Origin: Desulfosalsimonas propionicica
Lineage (GTDB): Bacteria; Desulfobacterota; Desulfobacteria; Desulfobacterales; Desulfosalsimonadaceae
Length of the DNA: 64,000 nucleotides
Reading direction: 5' to 3'
Assembly: GCF_013761005.1 (NCBI RefSeq)
Contig: NZ_JACDUS010000004.1
Span: 248,001-312,000, forward strand
The notes below the pieces were generated by a model. The model was not told the origin of the DNA, did no database searches, and saw only the letters and a program-made list of their open reading frames with translations. Positions 60,912 to 64,000 of this stretch are shown one piece after another. Position 1 is the first letter of the stretch. Each line of letters starts with the position of its first letter. Position numbers and translations under genes: made by a program.

Positions 60912-61382
60912 ATGATATATATGGAATCGGTCATAACGAATTTTCGACCGCCGGGACAAGAAACCGGAATCGCATGCAAATCCGGGCTTGACAGAAAACC
61001 CGACGGGCATGTAAAGCAGAAAAGCTCTCCGGAAGCGACTCCGAACCAACCGCCGGCCCTGCTTTGCCGGCAGTGCCTGGCGTTTATCACCCGGCCCGGA
61101 GAACGGATTGCTGTCAACGGCGCCCATCACCATACCTTTGCCAATCCTCACGGCATTGTGTTTGAAATCGGGTGTTTTCAGCAGGCCCCGGGTTGTGCCG
61201 CAGCCGGAACACCCACGGATGAATTTACCTGGTTTGCGGGATACAATTGGCGAATTGCCATCTGCGCAAACTGTCTGACGCACATGGGCTGGCTTTTTAC
61301 AGCAGCCGGGGGCGGCAGCCGTTTCTACGGCCTGATTCTTGACAATCTCGTGGAATCTGCAGCCGGATTTGAAAAAAAATAA
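60912..61382 (+). CDS. Bacterial cereblon-like CULT domain protein
   Basis: 156 residues. A disordered, Pro/Lys-rich N-terminus of about 48 residues precedes a CULT domain: zinc pairs C52-x2-C55 and C118-x2-C121, and the tri-tryptophan ligand cage W107, W113, W127 in FTWFAGYNWRIAICANCLTH and MGWLFTA. This is the thalidomide-binding fold of human cereblon, also known from a Magnetospirillum protein. The bacterial ligand is not established. RBS is weak, so the start may be at the second Met (60921). Confidence 0.85.
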   Translation: MIYMESVITNFRPPGQETGIACKSGLDRKPDGHVKQKSSPEATPNQPPALLCRQCLAFITRPGERIAVNGAHHHTFANPHGIVFEIGCFQQAPGCAAAGTPTDEFTWFAGYNWRIAICANCLTHMGWLFTAAGGGSRFYGLILDNLVESAAGFEKK

Positions 61383-61401
61383 AGAAATACAAAAAAACAG
61401 A

Positions 61402-61430
61402 TTGACAAATACGGTCAAATTCGAATAACA
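61402..61430 (+). promoter_or_regulatory. Putative promoter of fusA
   Basis: Perfect TTGACA at 61402-61407 with ATAACA 17 bp on (61425-61430). TTGAC and GTCAA (61414-61418) also form a dyad with a 7-bp spacer over the -35 box. The coding start is 57 bp downstream at 61487. Confidence 0.45.
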
Positions 61431-61486
61431 GAGAAAGTTTTTAGCCACAGACAGATGATCTCTTTTTATGAAGGTGAACGCAAAAC

Positions 61487-63574
61487 ATGAGCCAAGACAT
61501 TAAACACGTAAGAAACATCGGTATCAGCGCGCATATCGACTCCGGCAAGACCACGCTGACTGAACGAATCCTGTATCTGACCAAGCGGATTCATAAAATC
61601 CACGAAGTGCGGGGCAAAGACGGAGTGGGCGCCACCATGGATTCCATGGCCCTGGAAAAAGAACGGGGGATTACCATTGCCTCGGCAGCCACGTACTGCA
61701 CCTGGGGGGGCCATGAGATCAACATCATTGACACCCCCGGGCACGTGGATTTCACCATGGAAGTCGAGCGCTCTCTCCGGGTGCTCGACGGGGCCATCCT
61801 GGTGCTCTGCGCCGTGGGCGGAGTCCAGTCCCAGTCCATAACTGTGGACCTGCAGATGAAGCGCTATAACATCCCGAGTATCGCATTTATCAATAAGTGT
61901 GACCGAAGCGGCGCCAACCCGTTCCGGGTCATTGATCAGCTGAGAGAAAAACTCGGCCACAATGCCGTGGCCCTGCAGCTGCCCATGGGACTGGAATCCT
62001 ATCATAGCGGCGTGGTGGACTTGATTTCCATGAAAGCCATGTATTTTGAAGGCGATCAGGGCCAGCATGTCAAAACAGACGAAATCCCCGAAGATCTTGT
62101 TGACACGGCCATGGAGAAACGCGAGGAGCTATTGGATGCGGCTTCCATGTTTTCCGATGAACTCACCGAGGCGATTCTCGATGAGGCTGAGGTTTCCGAA
62201 ACCATGCTCCGGAAGGCCATCCGAAAAGGAGCGCTCAGGCGCGAACTGACTCCTGTGCTTATGGGCTCGGCCTATAAAAACAAAGGGGTCCATCCCCTGC
62301 TCAATGCCGTATGTGATTACCTGCCCTCGCCCGATGACGTAGAGACCCAGGCACTGGATATCACCAAGGGAGAAGAACCGGTCCGCCTGACCGCCGACAA
62401 CAAGGCGTCACTGGTGGCCCTTGCTTTCAAGCTCGAAGATACCCCTTATGGCCAGCTCACCTATATCCGAACTTACCAGGGGGCCCTTGACAAGGGAGAT
62501 ACCATTTATAACGTGCGCACCGGCAAAAAAATCAAGGTAGGCCGGATTGTTCGCATGCATGCAGATAAAATGGAGGACGTGGAAACCATCCCGGCGGGGT
62601 TTATCGCTGCGCTTTTCGGCATTGACTGCGCTTCCGGCGACACCTTTACCGAACCGGGGATGAACCTGTCCATGTCCTCGATGTATATCCCGGAACCCGT
62701 GATCACCCTGGCGGTCAAACCCGCGGATTACAAGTCTGAAACCAACATGTCCAAGGCGCTTAACCGGTTTACCAAAGAAGATCCCACGTTTCAGACCCAT
62801 TTTAATTCCGAAACCGGTGAAACCCTGATTTCCGGCATGGGCGAACTCCACCTGGAAATTTACCTGGAGCGCATGAAACGGGAATACAACGCCTCCATCA
62901 TTGCCGGCGAACCCCAGGTGGCTTACCGGGAGACCATCACCCAGCAGGCCAATTTCGACTACACTCACAAAAAACAAACCGGCGGTGCAGGCCAGTTCGG
63001 CCGGGTCATGGGATACATGGAACCTGTGGAGGATGAATTTGAATTTCAAAGCAAAATCACCGGCGGCGCTATCCCCACCCATTTTATCCCGGCCTGTGAA
63101 AAGGGATTTGCCGAATGCATGAAAAAGGGCCCCTGGATGAAATATCCGGTGACAGGGGTCAAACTGGTGCTTACAGACGGCGGGTTTCACAGCGTGGACT
63201 CCTCGGAAATGGCATTTCAGGCAGCTGCCCGGGGGGCATTCCAGCAGGCCTACCCCAAGGCCAAGCCCGTTTTGCTCGAACCTGTGATGAAGGTGGTTGT
63301 GGAAACCCCTGACGAATTTCAGGGAAATGTCATGGGGTCCCTGAACCAGCGCCGCGGTATTATTATCGGCGCCCATGACGAAGGGATTTCAACCGTGATC
63401 GAGGCCCATGTTCCCCTGGCGGAGATGTTTGGCTATTCCACTGTGCTCAGATCCCTGACCCAGGGCAAAGCCCAGTTTACCATGGAATTTGAGGCCTATA
63501 AGGAAGTGCCCAAATCCGTGCTCGAAGAAATCGCCAAAAAAAATGAACAGGCGTCAAAAGGCGGCAAGTCGTAA
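61487..63574 (+). CDS. fusA: Elongation factor G, spd/mitochondrial EF-G1 type
   Basis: 695 residues. GTPase motifs: G1 [16 protein letters not shown]2 [11 protein letters not shown]3 DTPGHVDF, G4 NKCD, G5 GSAYKNKG. The Ser in HIDSGKT, the [18 protein letters not shown] segment and the lack of a str operon context match the spirochaete-planctomycete-delta EF-G1 group rather than canonical EF-G. Domains III-V are complete ([32 protein letters not shown], and the final EFEAYKEVP). Catalyses translocation on the ribosome. Confidence 0.94.
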   Translation: MSQDIKHVRNIGISAHIDSGKTTLTERILYLTKRIHKIHEVRGKDGVGATMDSMALEKERGITIASAATYCTWGGHEINIIDTPGHVDFTMEVERSLRVLDGAILVLCAVGGVQSQSITVDLQMKRYNIPSIAFINKCDRSGANPFRVIDQLREKLGHNAVALQLPMGLESYHSGVVDLISMKAMYFEGDQGQHVKTDEIPEDLVDTAMEKREELLDAASMFSDELTEAILDEAEVSETMLRKAIRKGALRRELTPVLMGSAYKNKGVHPLLNAVCDYLPSPDDVETQALDITKGEEPVRLTADNKASLVALAFKLEDTPYGQLTYIRTYQGALDKGDTIYNVRTGKKIKVGRIVRMHADKMEDVETIPAGFIAALFGIDCASGDTFTEPGMNLSMSSMYIPEPVITLAVKPADYKSETNMSKALNRFTKEDPTFQTHFNSETGETLISGMGELHLEIYLERMKREYNASIIAGEPQVAYRETITQQANFDYTHKKQTGGAGQFGRVMGYMEPVEDEFEFQSKITGGAIPTHFIPACEKGFAECMKKGPWMKYPVTGVKLVLTDGGFHSVDSSEMAFQAAARGAFQQAYPKAKPVLLEPVMKVVVETPDEFQGNVMGSLNQRRGIIIGAHDEGISTVIEAHVPLAEMFGYSTVLRSLTQGKAQFTMEFEAYKEVPKSVLEEIAKKNEQASKGGKS

Positions 63575-63661
63575 AACACCGGCCGCATTCATTCAGATTT
63601 GGAACCATTTACCGTGTAAGCAGCGGTTATTGAATTGATATTAAACTGCCATAAGGAATCC

Positions 63662-64000
63662 ATGCCAATGCAGAATCATACGCTCATGCTACGCGACCCT
63701 TTGAAGATGATCGGCGGCAGTGCTGCCGAAAGCCTTGAAAATGGCGGCTTTGCCGCCATTCTTGCCCGGGCCGGAGTGGGCAAAACCGCCCTGCTCGTCC
63801 AGCTGGCCCTCCATGCCATGGCCGGGGGGAAAAATGTCCTGCACATCAGCACCGAAGACCCGGTGGACAAGGTCAACCTTTGGTACCAGGAAGTCTTTCA
63901 CCGGCTGACCCAATCCGACAACGCATCCCAGGGCGAAAAAATCTGGGATCAGCTTCTGTACAACCGCTTTATCATGACGTTTGAAACCGAAACTTTTAAC
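63662..64000 (+). CDS. RecA/KaiC-like ATP-binding protein, 3' end outside window
   Basis: The first 113 codons of a gene that runs off the right edge; AAGGAATCC precedes the ATG. It shows GGFAAILARAGVGKTALLVQ (Walker A) and, after a strand, NVLHISTEDPVDKVNLWYQE, which resembles the ATPase core of RecA/KaiC-superfamily proteins. Function cannot be given from this part. Confidence 0.75.
   Translation, partial: MPMQNHTLMLRDPLKMIGGSAAESLENGGFAAILARAGVGKTALLVQLALHAMAGGKNVLHISTEDPVDKVNLWYQEVFHRLTQSDNASQGEKIWDQLLYNRFIMTFETETFN

Noticed and set aside
62408-63376. Long minus-strand open frame of 322 codons opposite fusA
   Set aside because: Antisense to EF-G domains II-V with no motif.
1-64000. tRNA, rRNA, CRISPR arrays, insertion sequences, integrases
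   Set aside because: I saw no cloverleaf-like sequence, spaced repeat array, transposase or integrase frame in the window; a dedicated tRNA/ncRNA search was not possible here.

Overview
The window reads as chromosomal DNA of a strictly anaerobic, probably sulfate-reducing member of the Desulfobacterota (Desulfobacterales-like). The evidence is the folate branch of the Wood-Ljungdahl pathway (two MetF proteins and MetV), a four-subunit 2-oxoacid:ferredoxin oxidoreductase, a spd/mitochondrial-type EF-G, DUF1847 and DUF4416 proteins, and moderately high GC coding sequence with Desulfobacterota-style neighbourhoods. I see no rRNA, tRNA, CRISPR array, transposase or prophage. This placement comes from gene content and was not checked against a database.

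Layout. 1-4 kb: a truncated response regulator, a cyclic-nucleotide-binding protein, two divergent Slp-type lipoproteins, a cupin and a thioesterase. 4.1-5.5 kb: a flavoprotein disulfide reductase. 5.8-15.4 kb: the most remarkable locus, one co-directional operon encoding an HTH-receiver regulator, a divergent MetF, a NuoG/formate-dehydrogenase-like iron-sulfur protein without the formate dehydrogenase catalytic residue, a NuoE-like protein, a NuoF-GltD/NfnB fusion, MetV and a canonical MetF. It looks like a methylene-tetrahydrofolate reductase supercomplex wired to NAD(P)H. 15.4-18.6 kb: an FMN dehydrogenase, a Rossmann protein, a NUDIX hydrolase and a PilZ protein. 18.7-22.2 kb: korDABC with a divergent MarR-type regulator. 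22.2-25 kb: an exported protein, a sigma-54 activator and a lipoprotein gene behind a good sigma-54 promoter. 25-36 kb: DUF1847, PolX, then a long housekeeping run (Trm112-like, DUF4416, YicC, RemA, Gmk, RlmB, Icd, ComF, nitrilase, PgeF, PyrK). 36-44 kb: catalase, a ZIP transporter, then an operon of two acyl-CoA ligases and an HMG-CoA-lyase-like enzyme behind a 16-bp palindrome. 44-48.4 kb: YhbY, EttA and the F0 part of an ATP synthase (atpZ, atpI, atpB, atpE). 48.4-57 kb, mostly minus strand: UvrA, PdxA, a radical SAM protein, NupC and an MFS transporter. 57-61 kb: PilZ, glutaredoxin, and an overlapping glutamate-cysteine-ligase-like/asparagine-synthetase-like pair. 60.9-64 kb: a bacterial cereblon-like (CULT) protein, EF-G and the start of an ATPase.

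A dispersed repeat of about 145 bp occurs as three full copies, all in intergenic regions between divergent genes, plus one internally deleted remnant and one half copy. It forms an imperfect inverted repeat and is not explained by any gene.

How it fits together: MetF/MetV and Kor fit complete oxidation of organic acids, or autotrophy, through the acetyl-CoA pathway. The acyl-CoA ligase/lyase operon would feed acyl-CoAs into the same metabolism. Icd and Kor supply 2-oxoglutarate/succinyl-CoA interconversion, and the F0 genes belong to energy conservation.
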